A stretch of 44,469 nucleotides of DNA, taken from NCBI RefSeq assembly GCF_000422425.1, contig NZ_AULT01000052.1, positions 1 to 44,469 on the forward strand, given 5' to 3'. The stretch comes from Oceanospirillum beijerinckii DSM 7166. GTDB taxonomy: Bacteria; Pseudomonadota; Gammaproteobacteria; Pseudomonadales; Halomonadaceae. Below are positions 21,885-32,065 of the stretch, in pieces. Below the pieces are notes generated by a model. That model was not told the DNA's origin and ran no database searches. It was given only the letters and a program-made list of their open reading frames with translations. Position 1 is the stretch's first letter, and every line of letters starts with the position of its first letter. A program made the position numbers and the translations under genes.

Positions 21885-22712
21885 ATGGCAGTTGTTAAAT
21901 CAAAACCAACATCAGCAGGTCGTCGTCACGTTGTTAAAGTAGTTAACAACGAGCCGCACAAAGGTGCGCCTTACGCGCCGCTGCTGGCGAAAAAATCTAA
22001 AACGGGCGGTCGTAACAATAACGGTCGTATCACTACCCGTCATATTGGTGGTGGTCACCGTCAGCACTACCGTCTGGTAGATTTCCGTCGTAACAAGGAC
22101 GGTATCCCAGCGGTTGTTGAGCGCCTGGAATACGATCCAAACCGTACTGCACACATCGCTCTGCTGAAGTATGCAGATGGTGAGCGTCGTTACATTATTG
22201 CGCCTAAGGGTGTTAAAGCAGGCGATGCTATCCAGTCTGGTGCTGATGCGCCGATCAAGGCTGGTAATACTCTGCCTCTGCGTAACATCCCAGTAGGTAG
22301 CGTGATTCACTGTATCGAACTGAAACCTGGTAAAGGTGCACAGATTGCACGTTCTGCTGGTGCTTCCGTTCAGCTGGTAGCCCGTGAGGGTGCTTACGCA
22401 ACTCTGCGTCTGCGTTCCGGCGAAATGCGCAAGGTACTGGTTGATTGTCGTGCGACTCTGGGTGAAGTAGGTAACTCTGAGCACAGTCTGCGTCGTCTGG
22501 GTAAAGCTGGTGCTAAGCGCTGGCGTGGTGTTCGCCCGACTGTTCGCGGTGTGGCTATGAACCCGGTAGATCACCCACATGGTGGTGGTGAGGGTCGTAC
22601 CTCAGGTGGTCGTCATCCAGTAACCCCTTGGGGTGTGCCGACTAAAGGTCATAAGACACGTAAGAACAAGCGTACTGACAAACTGATCGTTCGTCGTCGC
22701 GGTTCTAAGTAA
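21885..22712 (+). CDS. rplB: 50S ribosomal protein L2
   Basis: L2 supports subunit association and the peptidyl-transferase centre. The 275-aa protein shows the conserved [19 protein letters not shown] segment and the C-terminal [19 protein letters not shown] loop, including the histidine close to the active site. The ribosome site GAGGAG lies before the ATG, and rpsS follows after 22 bases. Confidence 0.98.
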   Translation: MAVVKSKPTSAGRRHVVKVVNNEPHKGAPYAPLLAKKSKTGGRNNNGRITTRHIGGGHRQHYRLVDFRRNKDGIPAVVERLEYDPNRTAHIALLKYADGERRYIIAPKGVKAGDAIQSGADAPIKAGNTLPLRNIPVGSVIHCIELKPGKGAQIARSAGASVQLVAREGAYATLRLRSGEMRKVLVDCRATLGEVGNSEHSLRRLGKAGAKRWRGVRPTVRGVAMNPVDHPHGGGEGRTSGGRHPVTPWGVPTKGHKTRKNKRTDKLIVRRRGSK

Positions 22713-22734
22713 CAGTTTTTAAGAGGATACAGCT

Positions 22735-23010
22735 GTGCCACGTTCACTGAAAAAAGGTCCATTTGTTGACCTGCATCTGTTGAAGAAGGTTGAAGCTGCT
22801 CTGGATAGCAACGATCGTCGCCCGGTAAAAACCTGGTCTCGTCGTTCCATGATCCTGCCAGAAATGGTAGGCATGACCATTGCAGTTCATAACGGTCGCC
22901 AGCACGTGCCTGTACTTGTCTCTGAAGAGATGGTCGGCCACAAGCTGGGTGAATTCGCTGCTACTCGTACCTACCGTGGTCACGTAGCAGACAAGAAAGC
23001 CAAGCGCTAA
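22735..23010 (+). CDS. rpsS: 30S ribosomal protein S19
   Basis: S19 is a head protein close to the A-site finger and S13. The 91-aa sequence [20 protein letters not shown] and the C-terminal [17 protein letters not shown] match the family closely. The start is GTG at 22735, with AAGAGGA upstream. rplV follows after 17 bases. Confidence 0.98.
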   Translation: MPRSLKKGPFVDLHLLKKVEAALDSNDRRPVKTWSRRSMILPEMVGMTIAVHNGRQHVPVLVSEEMVGHKLGEFAATRTYRGHVADKKAKR

Positions 23011-23027
23011 GCCGAGGGGAATAAGAG

Positions 23028-23360
23028 ATGGAAGTAGCCGCTAAATTACGGGGTGCTCGCTTATCCGCACAAAAGGCGCGTTTGGTTGCTGACCAGGTTC
23101 GCGGAATGCCAGTTGCAGAAGCACTGAATCTGCTGACCTTCAGCCCGAAGAAGGCTGCGGTTTTGATCAAGAAAGTTCTTGAATCAGCCATTGCCAACGC
23201 CGAGCACAACGAAGGTGCTGATATCGATGAGCTGCGCGTATCAACAATTTTTGTTGATGAAGGTATGACCATGAAGCGCATCAGACCACGTGCTAAAGGC
23301 CGTGCTGATCGCATTCTGAAGCGCACTTGCCATATCACGGTTAAGGTAGCAGATAAGTAG
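23028..23360 (+). CDS. rplV: 50S ribosomal protein L22
   Basis: L22 has a long beta hairpin that forms the tunnel constriction with L4 and is a site of macrolide resistance. The 110-aa sequence has [20 protein letters not shown] at the start and the hairpin [20 protein letters not shown] near the end, which looks wild type. Length equals the E. coli protein. rpsC starts after 11 bases. Confidence 0.98.
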   Translation: MEVAAKLRGARLSAQKARLVADQVRGMPVAEALNLLTFSPKKAAVLIKKVLESAIANAEHNEGADIDELRVSTIFVDEGMTMKRIRPRAKGRADRILKRTCHITVKVADK

Positions 23361-23371
23361 GAGACGACCAG

Positions 23372-24052
23372 ATGGGTCAGAAAGTACATCCAACTGGCAT
23401 TCGACTGGGTATTGTTAAAGATCACACTTCTACATGGTTTGCAGAAGGCAGTGATTACGCTGACAACCTGAACAACGATCTGCAGGTGCGTTCTTTCCTG
23501 CAGAACCGTCTGAAACAGGCTTCTGTAAGCCGGATTCAGATTGAGCGCCCAGCTCAGAATGCTCGTATAACCATTCACACTGCCCGTCCAGGCATCGTGA
23601 TTGGTAAGAAAGGCGAAGATGTTGAAAAACTGCGCAACGAAGTCACTAAGATGATGGGCGTGCCTGTACACATCAATATCGAAGAAATTCGTAAGCCTGA
23701 ACTGGACGCAAAACTGGTAGCAGAAAGTGTTGCTAGCCAGCTGGAGCGTCGTGTGATGTTCCGTCGCGCTATGAAGCGTGCGGTACAGAACGCAATGCGT
23801 CTGGGCGCCAAAGGTATCAAAATTCAGGTATCTGGTCGTCTGGGTGGTGCTGAAATTGCACGTTCTGAGTGGTATCGCGAAGGTCGTGTGCCTCTGCACA
23901 CACTGCGTGCTGACATTGACTACGCGACTGCTGAAGCAAACACCACATACGGTGTAATCGGTGTTAAGACCTGGATCTTCAAAGGCGAAATCCTGGGTGG
24001 CATCGAGGAAGTACGTGCTAAGCAGAACGCGCCTAAGAAAAAAGGCAAGTAG
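23372..24052 (+). CDS. rpsC: 30S ribosomal protein S3
   Basis: S3 is a head protein at the mRNA entry tunnel and takes part in helicase activity. The 226-aa protein starts [20 protein letters not shown]. Its KH domain contains the loop [15 protein letters not shown]. The C-terminal domain has [20 protein letters not shown], with the arginine/lysine residues that line the entry channel. Length is close to E. coli (233). rplP follows after 10 bases. Confidence 0.98.
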   Translation: MGQKVHPTGIRLGIVKDHTSTWFAEGSDYADNLNNDLQVRSFLQNRLKQASVSRIQIERPAQNARITIHTARPGIVIGKKGEDVEKLRNEVTKMMGVPVHINIEEIRKPELDAKLVAESVASQLERRVMFRRAMKRAVQNAMRLGAKGIKIQVSGRLGGAEIARSEWYREGRVPLHTLRADIDYATAEANTTYGVIGVKTWIFKGEILGGIEEVRAKQNAPKKKGK

Positions 24053-24062
24053 GAGATAGACA

Positions 24063-24473
24063 ATGTTACAGCCAAAGCGTACCAAGTTCCGCAAGGTACA
24101 AAAAGGCCGCAATCGTGGTCTAGCTCGCGGACATAATGTGAGCTTCGGTGAATTCGGTCTGAAAGCCACGGGTCGTGGTCGTCTGACAGCACGCCAAATT
24201 GAAGCGGCACGTCGTACAATGACGCGTCACATCAAGCGTGGTGGTAAGATCTGGATCCGTGTATTCCCGGACAAGCCGATCACAGGTAAGCCATTAGAAG
24301 TGCGTCAGGGTAAAGGTAAAGGTAACGTTGAATACTGGGTATGCCAGATTCAGCCGGGCCGTGTACTTTACGAGATGGAAGGTGTATCAGAACAGCTGGC
24401 TCGTGAAGCATTTGCTCTGGCCGCTGCCAAGCTACCTTTCGCAACCACCTTTGTTAAGCGGACGGTGATGTAA
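24063..24473 (+). CDS. rplP: 50S ribosomal protein L16
   Basis: L16 helps position the A-site tRNA on the large subunit. The 136-aa protein begins [19 protein letters not shown] and contains [20 protein letters not shown] and [14 protein letters not shown], as in E. coli (136 aa). Its stop overlaps the start of rpmC by one base (TAATG). Confidence 0.98.
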   Translation: MLQPKRTKFRKVQKGRNRGLARGHNVSFGEFGLKATGRGRLTARQIEAARRTMTRHIKRGGKIWIRVFPDKPITGKPLEVRQGKGKGNVEYWVCQIQPGRVLYEMEGVSEQLAREAFALAAAKLPFATTFVKRTVM

Positions 24474-24664
24474 TGAAAGCAGCAGAACTGCGTGAAAAGT
24501 CAGTTGAAGAGCTGAAAGAGCAGCTGACTGACCTGCTTCGTGAACAATTCAATCTGCGTATGCAGAAGGGGACTGGTCAGCTGACTCAGACTCACCTGCT
24601 GAAACAGGTTCGTCGAGACATCGCTCGTGTGAACACTTTGCTGAATGAAAAAGCAGGTAACTAA
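24473..24664 (+). CDS. rpmC: 50S ribosomal protein L29
   Basis: L29 is a small helical protein near the tunnel exit, next to L23. The 63-aa sequence [20 protein letters not shown] folds as two long helices. Length equals E. coli. The start overlaps the rplP stop by one base, and rpsQ begins two bases after it. Confidence 0.98.
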   Translation: MKAAELREKSVEELKEQLTDLLREQFNLRMQKGTGQLTQTHLLKQVRRDIARVNTLLNEKAGN

Positions 24665-24666
24665 AG

Positions 24667-24933
24667 ATGGCTGAGACTGAAAACAACGCCCGTACACTTA
24701 CCGGTAAAGTGGTAAGTAACAAGATGGACAAGTCCATCACTGTACTGGTTGAGCGTCGCGTAGCACACCCGATCTACGGTAAGTATGTCCGCCGTTCAAC
24801 CAAACTGCATGCACATGACGCAGACAATAGCTGCAACATGGGTGATGTAGTGACTATCCAGGAATGTCGTCCTCTATCGAAGACTAAAACCTGGACTTTG
24901 GTGAGCATCGATGAGCGTGCTGTAGAGCTGTAA
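24667..24933 (+). CDS. rpsQ: 30S ribosomal protein S17
   Basis: S17 is an early-binding OB-fold protein of the 30S body. The 88-aa protein has the motif [20 protein letters not shown] and the loop [18 protein letters not shown], both typical. It closes the S10 operon block; the next gene, rplN, begins after 52 bases, the usual S10/spc operon border. No clear terminator or promoter is seen in that gap, so readthrough is likely. Confidence 0.98.
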   Translation: MAETENNARTLTGKVVSNKMDKSITVLVERRVAHPIYGKYVRRSTKLHAHDADNSCNMGDVVTIQECRPLSKTKTWTLVSIDERAVEL

Positions 24934-24985
24934 GCTCGGCACAGATCGAACTTTAGTTAAGCGTATTTGGTTTGGAGAAGAACCG

Positions 24986-25354
24986 ATGATTCAAACGCAA
25001 AGCATGCTTGATGTGGCCGACAACAGCGGCGCTCGTCGTGTAATGTGTATTAAGGTGCTGGGTGGTTCCAAGCGTCGTTATGCACGTGTTGGTGACATCA
25101 TCAAAGTAACCGTTAAGGAAGCTATTCCTCGCGGTAAAGTGAAGAAAGGTCAAGTCCTGAAGGCTGTAGTGGTTCGCACTAGGCAGGGGATTCGTCGTCC
25201 AGACGGTTCAGTAATCCGTTTCGATGGCAACGCAGCTGTAATGCTGAATGCTAACGACGCCCCAATCGGGACCCGTATCTTCGGCCCGGTAACCCGTGAA
25301 CTGCGTGGCGAAAAGTTCATGAAGATTATTTCCTTGGCGCCAGAAGTGCTATAG
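24986..25354 (+). CDS. rplN: 50S ribosomal protein L14
   Basis: L14 lies at the subunit interface and is the target of the silencing factor RsfS. The 122-aa sequence starts [20 protein letters not shown] and ends [15 protein letters not shown]. Length is one less than E. coli. It is the first gene of the spc block. GGAGAAG precedes the ATG. rplX follows after 17 bases. Confidence 0.98.
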   Translation: MIQTQSMLDVADNSGARRVMCIKVLGGSKRRYARVGDIIKVTVKEAIPRGKVKKGQVLKAVVVRTRQGIRRPDGSVIRFDGNAAVMLNANDAPIGTRIFGPVTRELRGEKFMKIISLAPEVL

Positions 25355-25371
25355 GGAGCGAGAGACCGGCT

Positions 25372-25689
25372 ATGCGTAAGATTAAGCGTGAGGACGAGGT
25401 AATCGTCATTGCGGGTAAGGATAAAGGCAAGCGTGGTACCATTAAGCGTGTACTGCAAGATGGTCGCATTGTCATTTCTGGTGTGAACATGGTTAAGCGT
25501 CACACCAAGCCAAACCCGATGTTAGGCACCCAGGGTGGTATTGTTGAGCGCGAAGCGCCAATTCATTCCTCCAACGTTGCCATCTATAACAAAGAAACCA
25601 ACAAAGCTGATCGCGTTGGTTTCAAGGTCTTGGAAGATGGTTCCAAGGTTCGGATTTACAAGTCGACCCAGAAAGAGATCGACGCCTAA
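25372..25689 (+). CDS. rplX: 50S ribosomal protein L24
   Basis: L24 is an assembly initiator that binds near the 5' end of 23S rRNA. The 105-aa protein has the KOW motif [20 protein letters not shown] near the N-terminus and the conserved [10 protein letters not shown] segment. Length is close to E. coli (104). It follows rplN by 17 bases and precedes rplE by 17. Confidence 0.98.
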   Translation: MRKIKREDEVIVIAGKDKGKRGTIKRVLQDGRIVISGVNMVKRHTKPNPMLGTQGGIVEREAPIHSSNVAIYNKETNKADRVGFKVLEDGSKVRIYKSTQKEIDA

Positions 25690-25706
25690 GCGAGTCAGGT
25701 AACATC

Positions 25707-26246
25707 ATGGCGAGACTGAAAGAGTTATATAAGTCAGAAGTTGTAGCCAAGTTGCAGGAGCAGTTTGGTTACAACAATGTGATGGAGGTTCCTCGCATCA
25801 CAAAAGTGACTCTAAACATGGGTATCGGCGATGCAACCAGCGATAAGAAGCTGATTGACAGCGCAGTTGCAGATCTAGAGCAACTGAGTGGCCAGAAACC
25901 AGTCGTAACTAAAGCACGCAAATCTGTTGCTGGCTTTAAGGTACGTGAAGGTTGGCCAATCGGTTGTAAAGTGACTCTGCGTGCTGATCGTATGTGGGAG
26001 TTCCTGGATCGTTTGGTTGATATCTCTATTCCACGTGTACGTGACTTCCGCGGCCTGAATCCGAAGTCATTTGACGGTCGTGGCAATTACAGCATGGGTG
26101 TTCGTGAACAGATCATCTTCCCTGAAATTGACTACGATAAAGTGGATCGCATCCGCGGTTTAGATATCACTATCACTACCACGGCTGACAGCAACGAGGA
26201 AGGCCTGGCACTGTTAAGTGCTCTGCAATTCCCGTTCAAGAAATAG
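25707..26246 (+). CDS. rplE: 50S ribosomal protein L5
   Basis: L5 binds 5S rRNA and contacts P-site tRNA. The 179-aa sequence has [16 protein letters not shown], the loop [19 protein letters not shown], and [20 protein letters not shown], all family hallmarks. Length equals E. coli. In E. coli the start of rplE is where S8 represses the spc operon; I did not test for that structure here. Confidence 0.98.
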   Translation: MARLKELYKSEVVAKLQEQFGYNNVMEVPRITKVTLNMGIGDATSDKKLIDSAVADLEQLSGQKPVVTKARKSVAGFKVREGWPIGCKVTLRADRMWEFLDRLVDISIPRVRDFRGLNPKSFDGRGNYSMGVREQIIFPEIDYDKVDRIRGLDITITTTADSNEEGLALLSALQFPFKK

Positions 26247-26256
26247 GGGTAGGATC

Positions 26257-26562
26257 ATGGCAAAAGTAAGTATGGTTCAGCGCGAAGCTAAGCGCGCTAA
26301 ACTGGTTCAGAAGTACGCTGCAAAGCGTGCTGAACTGAAAGCACTGATTGCAAACCCTGCGACTTCTGAAGAAGATCGTTGGGACGCGCAGCAGAAGCTG
26401 CAAAAAATGCCTCGTGACGCTAGCCCTGCACGTCAGCGCAATCGCTGTCGTGTTACTGGCCGTCCGCATGGCTTCTACAACAAGTTCGGCCTGAGCCGTA
26501 TCAAGTTGCGTGAAGCTGCCATGCGTGGTGATGTTCCTGGCCTGCGTAAAGCAAGCTGGTAA
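26257..26562 (+). CDS. rpsN: 30S ribosomal protein S14 (zinc-free long form)
   Basis: S14 is a late assembly protein of the 30S head. I start at ATG 26257 ([15 protein letters not shown]), with TAGGGGTAGG upstream. The longer frame back to 26218 lies inside rplE and is not supported. The 101-aa protein is the long type lacking the CxxC zinc pair; its C-terminal part has [19 protein letters not shown]. It lies 10 bases after rplE. Confidence 0.98.
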   Translation: MAKVSMVQREAKRAKLVQKYAAKRAELKALIANPATSEEDRWDAQQKLQKMPRDASPARQRNRCRVTGRPHGFYNKFGLSRIKLREAAMRGDVPGLRKASW

Positions 26563-26589
26563 ACGCGTAGTATTAGGAGCGCGAACCGA

Positions 26590-26982
26590 ATGAGCATGCA
26601 AGACACACTGGCGGATATGTTTACCCGTATCCGTAATGCACAGATGGTAGCTAAGGAGACTGTCTCCATGCCTTCTTCAAAAATGAAGGTAGAGCTGGCA
26701 CGCGTGCTGAAGGAAGAAGGTTACATCACAGATTATTCTGTTGAGGGTGACGTTAAACCTTCTCTGACTGTTGAACTGAAGTACTTCGAAGGCAAGCCTG
26801 TAATCGAAAAGATTGAGCGTGTCAGTAAGCCGAGTCTGCGTAGCTATAAAGGCACTGCGGACCTGCCGAAGGTCGAAGGTGGTCTGGGCGTAGCGATCGT
26901 ATCTACCTCTAAAGGTGTTATGACTGATCGCGCAGCACGCCAGGCCGGTGTTGGTGGCGAAGTCATCTGCACCGTATTCTAG
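26590..26982 (+). CDS. rpsH: 30S ribosomal protein S8
   Basis: S8 binds the central 16S rRNA domain and is the translational repressor of the spc operon in E. coli. The 130-aa sequence starts [20 protein letters not shown], and the C-terminal RNA-binding domain has [27 protein letters not shown] lies upstream of the ATG. rplF follows after nine bases. Confidence 0.98.
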   Translation: MSMQDTLADMFTRIRNAQMVAKETVSMPSSKMKVELARVLKEEGYITDYSVEGDVKPSLTVELKYFEGKPVIEKIERVSKPSLRSYKGTADLPKVEGGLGVAIVSTSKGVMTDRAARQAGVGGEVICTVF

Positions 26983-26991
26983 GAGATCGAA

Positions 26992-27522
26992 ATGTCCAGG
27001 GTAGCAAAAAGTCCTGTTCAATTGCCAGCTGGTGTTGAATTCAAGCTGGATGGCCGTCAGGTTACTGTTAAAGGTAAAGAAGGCGAGCTGAAGCTGGATC
27101 TGCACGCAGATGTTGCAATTGAACAAAACGAAAACGTGCTGACCTTTGCCCCGGTTTCTGAGAAAGCATCATGGGCACAAGCGGGTACCGCTCGTGCTCT
27201 GATTAGCAACATGGTACAAGGTGCAAGCGAAGGCTTCACCAAGACACTGAATATTAATGGTGTTGGTTACCGTGCTCAGGCTAAAGGCAAAGAAATCAAC
27301 CTGTCTCTTGGTTTCTCACACCCAGTTGATTACCAACTGCCAGAAGGTGTGACTGCTGAAACTCCAAGCAACACTGTAATCGTACTGAAAAGTGCTGATA
27401 AACAGCTGCTGGGCCAGGTTGCTGCAGAGATTCGTGCTTATCGTCCACCTGAGCCTTATAAAGGTAAGGGTATTCGCTATGCGGATGAGCACGTACGTCG
27501 CAAAGAAGCTAAGAAGAAGTAA
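26992..27522 (+). CDS. rplF: 50S ribosomal protein L6
   Basis: L6 lies near the sarcin-ricin loop and the factor-binding site. The 176-aa protein has two repeated alpha/beta domains. It starts [17 protein letters not shown] and ends with the [20 protein letters not shown] signature. Length is one less than E. coli (177). rplR follows after nine bases. Confidence 0.98.
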   Translation: MSRVAKSPVQLPAGVEFKLDGRQVTVKGKEGELKLDLHADVAIEQNENVLTFAPVSEKASWAQAGTARALISNMVQGASEGFTKTLNINGVGYRAQAKGKEINLSLGFSHPVDYQLPEGVTAETPSNTVIVLKSADKQLLGQVAAEIRAYRPPEPYKGKGIRYADEHVRRKEAKKK

Positions 27523-27531
27523 GGCAGGGTT

Positions 27532-27882
27532 ATGAGCGCTAAGAAAGAGTCTCGTTTACGTCGCGCGCGTCGTGCACGTGCCAAAATGCGTGAGCTCGGC
27601 GTACACCGTCTGTGTGTAAACCGCACCCCGCGTCATATTTATGCTCAAGTTATCAGCCCAGACGGCGGTCAGGTTCTGGCCGCAGCATCTACTGTAGATG
27701 CCACTCTGCGTGATGGTGCTACCGGTAACGTAGAAGCAGCCGGCAAAGTAGGCAAACTGATTGCTGAACGCGCTAAGGCAGCGGGTGTAACTAAGGTTGC
27801 GTTTGATCGCTCCGGTTACAAGTATCATGGCCGCGTTAAGGCGCTGGCTGATGCTGCCCGTGAAGGCGGTCTGGAATTCTAA
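27532..27882 (+). CDS. rplR: 50S ribosomal protein L18
   Basis: L18 delivers 5S rRNA to the large subunit together with L5. The 116-aa protein has an Arg-rich N-terminus ([20 protein letters not shown]), the [16 protein letters not shown] strand, and the C-terminal [20 protein letters not shown]. Length is close to E. coli (117). rpsE follows after 11 bases. Confidence 0.98.
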   Translation: MSAKKESRLRRARRARAKMRELGVHRLCVNRTPRHIYAQVISPDGGQVLAAASTVDATLRDGATGNVEAAGKVGKLIAERAKAAGVTKVAFDRSGYKYHGRVKALADAAREGGLEF

Positions 27883-27893
27883 GGGTAAAAGCG

Positions 27894-28394
27894 ATGGCGA
27901 ATATTGAACAGAAAGGTGCTGAGCTGCAAGAGAAGCTAGTTCAGGTCAACCGTGTCGCCAAGGTAGTTAAGGGTGGTCGTATCTTCGGCTTCACTGCTCT
28001 GACTGTCGTTGGTGATGGCAATGGCCGCGTTGGCTTTGGTCGTGGTAAAGCACGTGAAGTTCCAGTTGCTATTCAAAAGGCAATGGAACAAGCGCGCCGC
28101 AACATGGTACAGGTTCAGCTGGATGGCAACACCCTGCAGTACCCTGTAAAAGCACGTCACGGTGCTTCCAAGGTTTACATGCAGCCTGCATCTGAAGGTA
28201 CCGGTATTATTGCTGGTGGCGCAATGCGTGCTGTATTGGAACTGGCTGGTGTACAAAGCGTTCTGGCCAAGTGCTATGGCTCTACTAACCCAGTGAACGT
28301 GGTTCGTGCGACTGTTAAAGGTCTGGCGAACATGAACGCTCCTGAGGATGTAGCAGCTAAGCGTGGCAAGAGTGTAGAAGAGATCCTGGGGTAA
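27894..28394 (+). CDS. rpsE: 30S ribosomal protein S5
   Basis: S5 is a decoding-fidelity protein near the mRNA entry site. The 166-aa sequence has [20 protein letters not shown], the N-terminal double-stranded-RNA-binding-like fold, and [20 protein letters not shown]. Length matches E. coli (167). The residues commonly altered in spectinomycin resistance lie in the intact VVKGGRIF loop. rpmD begins five bases after it. Confidence 0.98.
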   Translation: MANIEQKGAELQEKLVQVNRVAKVVKGGRIFGFTALTVVGDGNGRVGFGRGKAREVPVAIQKAMEQARRNMVQVQLDGNTLQYPVKARHGASKVYMQPASEGTGIIAGGAMRAVLELAGVQSVLAKCYGSTNPVNVVRATVKGLANMNAPEDVAAKRGKSVEEILG

Positions 28395-28399
28395 GTATC

Positions 28400-28579
28400 A
28401 TGGCAAAAATCAAGGTAACTCTTACCCGTAGCCCAATTGGTATTCTGCCTAAACACAAATTGTGTGTTAAAGGCCTGGGTCTGCGTCGCATCGGTCACAC
28501 TGTTGAGCTGGAAGATACTCCTTCCGTTCGCGGCATGATCAACAAGGTTAACTACCTTGTTACAGTTGAAGGAGAGTAA
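28400..28579 (+). CDS. rpmD: 50S ribosomal protein L30
   Basis: L30 is a small protein of the large subunit. ATG at 28400 opens a 59-aa frame starting [20 protein letters not shown] and containing [20 protein letters not shown], a clear match to E. coli L30 (59 aa). It lies five bases after rpsE, and rplO starts two bases after its stop. Its GGAG-containing 3' end also supplies the ribosome site for rplO. Confidence 0.98.
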   Translation: MAKIKVTLTRSPIGILPKHKLCVKGLGLRRIGHTVELEDTPSVRGMINKVNYLVTVEGE

Positions 28580-28581
28580 TC

Positions 28582-29016
28582 ATGCATCTGAATACTCTAA
28601 GTCCGGCTCCAGGTTCCAAACCTTCTAAGAAGCGTGTTGGTCGTGGTATCGGTAGTGGTCTGGGTAAGACTGGTGGCCGTGGCCACAAAGGTCAGAAATC
28701 CCGCTCTGGTGGTTCTGTAAAACCAGGTTTTGAAGGTGGTCAGATGCCACTGCAGCGTCGTCTGCCAAAATTTGGTTTCACTTCTCGCCAAGCTGCTTTC
28801 ACTGCTGAAGTACGTCTGCATGAGCTGGCTAAAGTTGAAGCTGAAGTGATTGATATCGCTGCGCTGAAGCAAGCGGATATCATCAAAGATGACACCAAAC
28901 GTGTACGCGTTATTCTGTCTGGTGAAATCGACAAAGCAGTAACTGTAAGCGGCCTGGAAGTAACCAAGGGTGCACGTGCAGCGATTGAAGCTGCAGGCGG
29001 AAAGGTTGAAGAATAA
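28582..29016 (+). CDS. rplO: 50S ribosomal protein L15
   Basis: L15 has a long extended N-terminal tail that threads into 23S rRNA and a globular C-terminal domain. The 144-aa protein begins [20 protein letters not shown] and contains the glycine-rich stretch [20 protein letters not shown]. Length equals E. coli. Its stop overlaps the start of secY by one base (TAATG). Confidence 0.98.
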   Translation: MHLNTLSPAPGSKPSKKRVGRGIGSGLGKTGGRGHKGQKSRSGGSVKPGFEGGQMPLQRRLPKFGFTSRQAAFTAEVRLHELAKVEAEVIDIAALKQADIIKDDTKRVRVILSGEIDKAVTVSGLEVTKGARAAIEAAGGKVEE

Positions 29017-30350
29017 TGGCTAAATCAGGATCTGTACCAGCAGGGGCACAAAAAGGTTTAGGCGAGCTTTGGGCGCGTCTGCGTTTTGTGTTTATCGCAA
29101 TTGTGGTTTACCGCATTGGCGCGCACATTCCTGTTCCTGGTATCAATCCTGAAAGGCTGGCTGCTTTGTTTGAGCAGAGTCAGGGCACCATTCTGAGCTT
29201 GTTTAACATGTTCTCGGGTGGTGCTCTGGAGCGTATGAGTATCCTGGCACTGGGCATTATGCCCTACATTTCTGCCTCGATTATCATGCAGCTGCTGACC
29301 GTGGTTTCACCTCAGCTGGAACAGCTGAAGAAAGAAGGTGAGGCCGGTCGACGCAAAATCAATCAATACACCCGCTACGGCACAGTGGTGTTGGCAACGG
29401 TGCAATCGATTGGTATGGCAGTCGGTCTTGCTGGTCAGGGCGTCGCGTTTGCGGCGGATTTCAGCTTCTACTTTGTAGCTGTTACCACCCTGGTCTCAGG
29501 TGCGATATTCCTGATGTGGCTCGGTGAGCAAGTAACAGAACGCGGTATCGGTAATGGTATATCCATTCTGATTTTCGCTGGTATTGTTGCAGGTTTACCT
29601 GGAGCTATTGGCCAGTCCTTCGAACAGGCGCGTCAGGGTGATATCAATATCCTGGCCCTGCTGGCGATTGGTGTACTGGCTGTTCTGACTGTTGCTTTTG
29701 TTGTGTTTATGGAGCGCGGCCAGCGTCGCATCACCGTAAACTATGCAAAGCGTCAGCAAGGACGGAAGGTGTTTGCAGCACAGTCAAGCCACTTACCGCT
29801 GAAAGTAAATATGGCTGGTGTTATCCCGCCAATTTTTGCTTCCAGTATTCTGTTGTTCCCGGCCTCTATTGGCCAATGGTTCGGCCAAAATGAAAGTATG
29901 GCATGGCTGCAGGAAGCCTCATTGGCACTTGCACCAGGTCAACCATTGTATATCTTGCTTTTTGCGCTCAGTGTAGTATTCTTCTGCTACTTTTATACAG
30001 CACTGGTATTTAACCCCAAAGATGTCGCTGACAACCTGAAGAAATCAGGTGCGTTCATTCCTGGCATCCGCCCTGGGGAGCACTCAGCTCGTTATATCGA
30101 TGGAGTAATGTCTCGTCTGACATTGTTTGGCGCATTGTACATTACTGCTGTGTCTCTTATGCCACAGTTCCTGGTTGTTGCCTGGAGTGTACCGTTTTAC
30201 TTCGGTGGTACTTCCCTGCTGATTGTTGTAGTCGTTGTCATGGACTTTATGGCTCAGGTGCAGTCGCATCTTATGAGTCATCAATATGAGTCCCTGATGA
30301 AAAAATCGAACTTGAAAGGTTATGGTGGTGGTAGCGGAATGCTACGCTAA
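29016..30350 (+). CDS. secY: Preprotein translocase channel subunit SecY
   Basis: SecY is the pore of the SecYEG translocon in the inner membrane. The 444-aa protein has ten hydrophobic segments. Visible marks are the plug-region [20 protein letters not shown], the second segment [13 protein letters not shown], and the cytoplasmic loops with [12 protein letters not shown] and the [20 protein letters not shown] segment that bind SecA or the ribosome. Length is close to E. coli (443). The start overlaps rplO by one base, and rpmJ follows after 29 bases. Confidence 0.98.
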   Translation: MAKSGSVPAGAQKGLGELWARLRFVFIAIVVYRIGAHIPVPGINPERLAALFEQSQGTILSLFNMFSGGALERMSILALGIMPYISASIIMQLLTVVSPQLEQLKKEGEAGRRKINQYTRYGTVVLATVQSIGMAVGLAGQGVAFAADFSFYFVAVTTLVSGAIFLMWLGEQVTERGIGNGISILIFAGIVAGLPGAIGQSFEQARQGDINILALLAIGVLAVLTVAFVVFMERGQRRITVNYAKRQQGRKVFAAQSSHLPLKVNMAGVIPPIFASSILLFPASIGQWFGQNESMAWLQEASLALAPGQPLYILLFALSVVFFCYFYTALVFNPKDVADNLKKSGAFIPGIRPGEHSARYIDGVMSRLTLFGALYITAVSLMPQFLVVAWSVPFYFGGTSLLIVVVVVMDFMAQVQSHLMSHQYESLMKKSNLKGYGGGSGMLR

Positions 30351-30379
30351 ACCAAGCCTGAATATTGGAGTTTGATCGA

Positions 30380-30496
30380 ATGAAAGTTCGTGCATCTGTT
30401 AAGAAGATCTGCCGTAACTGTAAGATCATTCGTCGCCGTGGTTCTGTTCGCGTAATTTGCGCAACTGATCCTAAGCACAAACAACGTCAGGGCTAA
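30380..30496 (+). CDS. rpmJ: 50S ribosomal protein L36 (zinc-binding form)
   Basis: L36 is the smallest ribosomal protein. ATG at 30380 opens a 38-aa frame, [20 protein letters not shown] and onward, with the zinc ligands Cys11, Cys14, Cys27 and His32 or 33 in place. This is the zinc-binding form. It lies between secY and rpsM as in E. coli. A long nested hairpin follows it. Confidence 0.97.
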   Translation: MKVRASVKKICRNCKIIRRRGSVRVICATDPKHKQRQG

Positions 30497-30510
30497 TCCT
30501 GACCTTGGGT

Positions 30511-30571
30511 CACGAAGGCAATACACCTTGATATTTTTTATATCAAGGTGTATTCTTTTGCGCCCTTCGTG
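30511..30571 (+). promoter_or_regulatory. Long nested hairpin between rpmJ and rpsM
   Basis: An outer stem CACGAAGG (30511-30518) with CCTTCGTG (30564-30571) encloses an inner perfect 15-base-pair stem AATACACCTTGATAT (30520-30534) with ATATCAAGGTGTATT (30540-30554) and a five-T loop. CTTTT follows the inner stem. It could be the spc terminator or attenuator, an mRNA processing site, or part of the alpha-operon leader where S4 binds in E. coli. The sequence does not decide between these. Confidence 0.7.
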
Positions 30572-30616
30572 AACATTAAACTGAAGAGCAATCGCTCGTA
30601 TATCGGAGATAGCTGA

Positions 30617-30973
30617 ATGGCCCGTATTGCAGGTGTCAATATTCCCGACAATAAGCATGCGGTGATCTCGCTGACCTATATCTTTGGTATCGGCTCTACC
30701 ACCGCTAAAAGTATTCTGGCGGCAGTTGGTATTGAGCCATCTACCAAGATCGCAGATCTGTCTGAAGACGTTCTGGACCAGGTTCGTAACGAGGTAGGCA
30801 AGTACACTGTTGAAGGTGACCTGCGCCGCGAAATTAGCATGAATATCAAGCGTCTGATGGACCTTGGTTGCTATCGTGGTCTTCGTCATCGTCGCAGTCT
30901 GCCCGTCCGTGGTCAGCGCACCAAGACTAACGCGCGTACTCGTAAAGGTCCGCGTAAACCGATTCGCAAGTAA
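30617..30973 (+). CDS. rpsM: 30S ribosomal protein S13
   Basis: S13 lies at the top of the 30S head and bridges to the large subunit. The 118-aa protein starts [20 protein letters not shown] and has the Arg-rich tail [20 protein letters not shown] that reaches tRNA. Length equals E. coli. CGGAGA precedes the ATG. It is the first gene of the alpha operon. A short GAGC-AATC-GCTC hairpin lies at about 30586-30597 in its leader. Confidence 0.98.
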   Translation: MARIAGVNIPDNKHAVISLTYIFGIGSTTAKSILAAVGIEPSTKIADLSEDVLDQVRNEVGKYTVEGDLRREISMNIKRLMDLGCYRGLRHRRSLPVRGQRTKTNARTRKGPRKPIRK

Positions 30974-31003
30974 TTGTGAAGCTTTTTACAGGAAACATAC
31001 ATT

Positions 31004-31390
31004 ATGGCTAACCCAGCACGTAACCGTAAAAAAGTTAAAAAGACTGTGGTGGACGGTGTAGCACACATCCACGCATCTTTTAACAATACGATCGTTACGA
31101 TTACTGACCGCCAGGGCAACACCCTTTCTTGGGCAACTGCCGGTGGTTCGGGTTTTCGTGGTTCTCGTAAGAGTACCCCGTTCGCAGCTCAAGTAGCTAG
31201 TGAACGTGCTGCGACCGCAGCAGCCGAATATGGTGTTAAAAACGTAGATGTACTTGTTAAGGGTCCAGGACCAGGCCGTGAGTCTGCTGTTCGTGCACTT
31301 AACGCTGCTGGCTTTAAAGTTGGCAACATTACTGACGTTACACCTATTCCGCACAACGGTTGTCGTCCACCTAAGAAACGTCGTGTGTAA
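31004..31390 (+). CDS. rpsK: 30S ribosomal protein S11
   Basis: S11 forms part of the 30S platform and the mRNA exit channel. The 128-aa sequence has [24 protein letters not shown] features (here [20 protein letters not shown]) and the C-terminal [18 protein letters not shown]. Length is close to E. coli (129). AGGAAA lies upstream of the ATG. rpsD follows after 14 bases. Confidence 0.98.
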   Translation: MANPARNRKKVKKTVVDGVAHIHASFNNTIVTITDRQGNTLSWATAGGSGFRGSRKSTPFAAQVASERAATAAAEYGVKNVDVLVKGPGPGRESAVRALNAAGFKVGNITDVTPIPHNGCRPPKKRRV

Positions 31391-31404
31391 GGGAGCGGAA
31401 ATAG

Positions 31405-32025
31405 ATGGCTCGTTATATTGGTCCTAAGTGTAAGCTTTCACGTCGTGAAGGCGTAGACTTATTCCTAAAAAGCGGTGTAACCGCTTTTGAAAACAAGTGC
31501 AAATCCGAAACTGCTCCTGGTCAACACGGTCAGCGCCGTGGTCGTCTGTCTGACTACGGTCTGCAGCTGCGTGAGAAGCAAAAAGTTCGTCGTATCTACG
31601 GCGTTCTGGAAAAGCAATTCCGTAACTACTACAAAGAAGCAGCTCGTCTGAAAGGTGCAACGGGTGAAAACCTGCTGCAACTTCTGGAAAGCCGTCTGGA
31701 CAATGTAGTATTTCGCATGGGCTTTGGTTCCACTCGTGCAGAAGCACGTCAGCTGGTAAGCCACAAAGCGATCCAGGTGAACGGTCGTACAGTTAACATC
31801 GCATCTTACCAGGTTAAGGCGGGTGATGTTGTTGCAGTACGTGAGAAATCCAAGAACCAGCTGCGTATTCAAAACGCACTGCAACTGGCTTCTCAGCGTT
31901 CTGACGTACAGTGGGTTGACGTTGACAGCAAGAAAATGGAAGGTACTTTCAAGGCTAAGCCTGAGCGTATTGACCTGTCTGCTGACATCAACGAAAACCT
32001 GATTGTTGAGCTGTACTCCAAGTAA
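31405..32025 (+). CDS. rpsD: 30S ribosomal protein S4
   Basis: S4 is a primary 16S rRNA binder and, in E. coli, the translational repressor of the alpha operon. The 206-aa protein starts [20 protein letters not shown], has the S4 RNA-binding domain ([20 protein letters not shown], then [15 protein letters not shown]) and a C-terminal ELYSK. Length equals E. coli. GGGAGCGG lies before the ATG. rpoA follows after 40 bases. Confidence 0.98.
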   Translation: MARYIGPKCKLSRREGVDLFLKSGVTAFENKCKSETAPGQHGQRRGRLSDYGLQLREKQKVRRIYGVLEKQFRNYYKEAARLKGATGENLLQLLESRLDNVVFRMGFGSTRAEARQLVSHKAIQVNGRTVNIASYQVKAGDVVAVREKSKNQLRIQNALQLASQRSDVQWVDVDSKKMEGTFKAKPERIDLSADINENLIVELYSK

Positions 32026-32065
32026 TCTCTGAGTAATCATCTGGCAGCTAAATAAAGGTAATTCT

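Noticed and set aside
22961..24169. Minus-strand open frame of 402 codons across rpsS-rplV-rpsC-rplP
   Set aside because: It covers four certain ribosomal genes on the other strand and has a composition typical of shadow frames.
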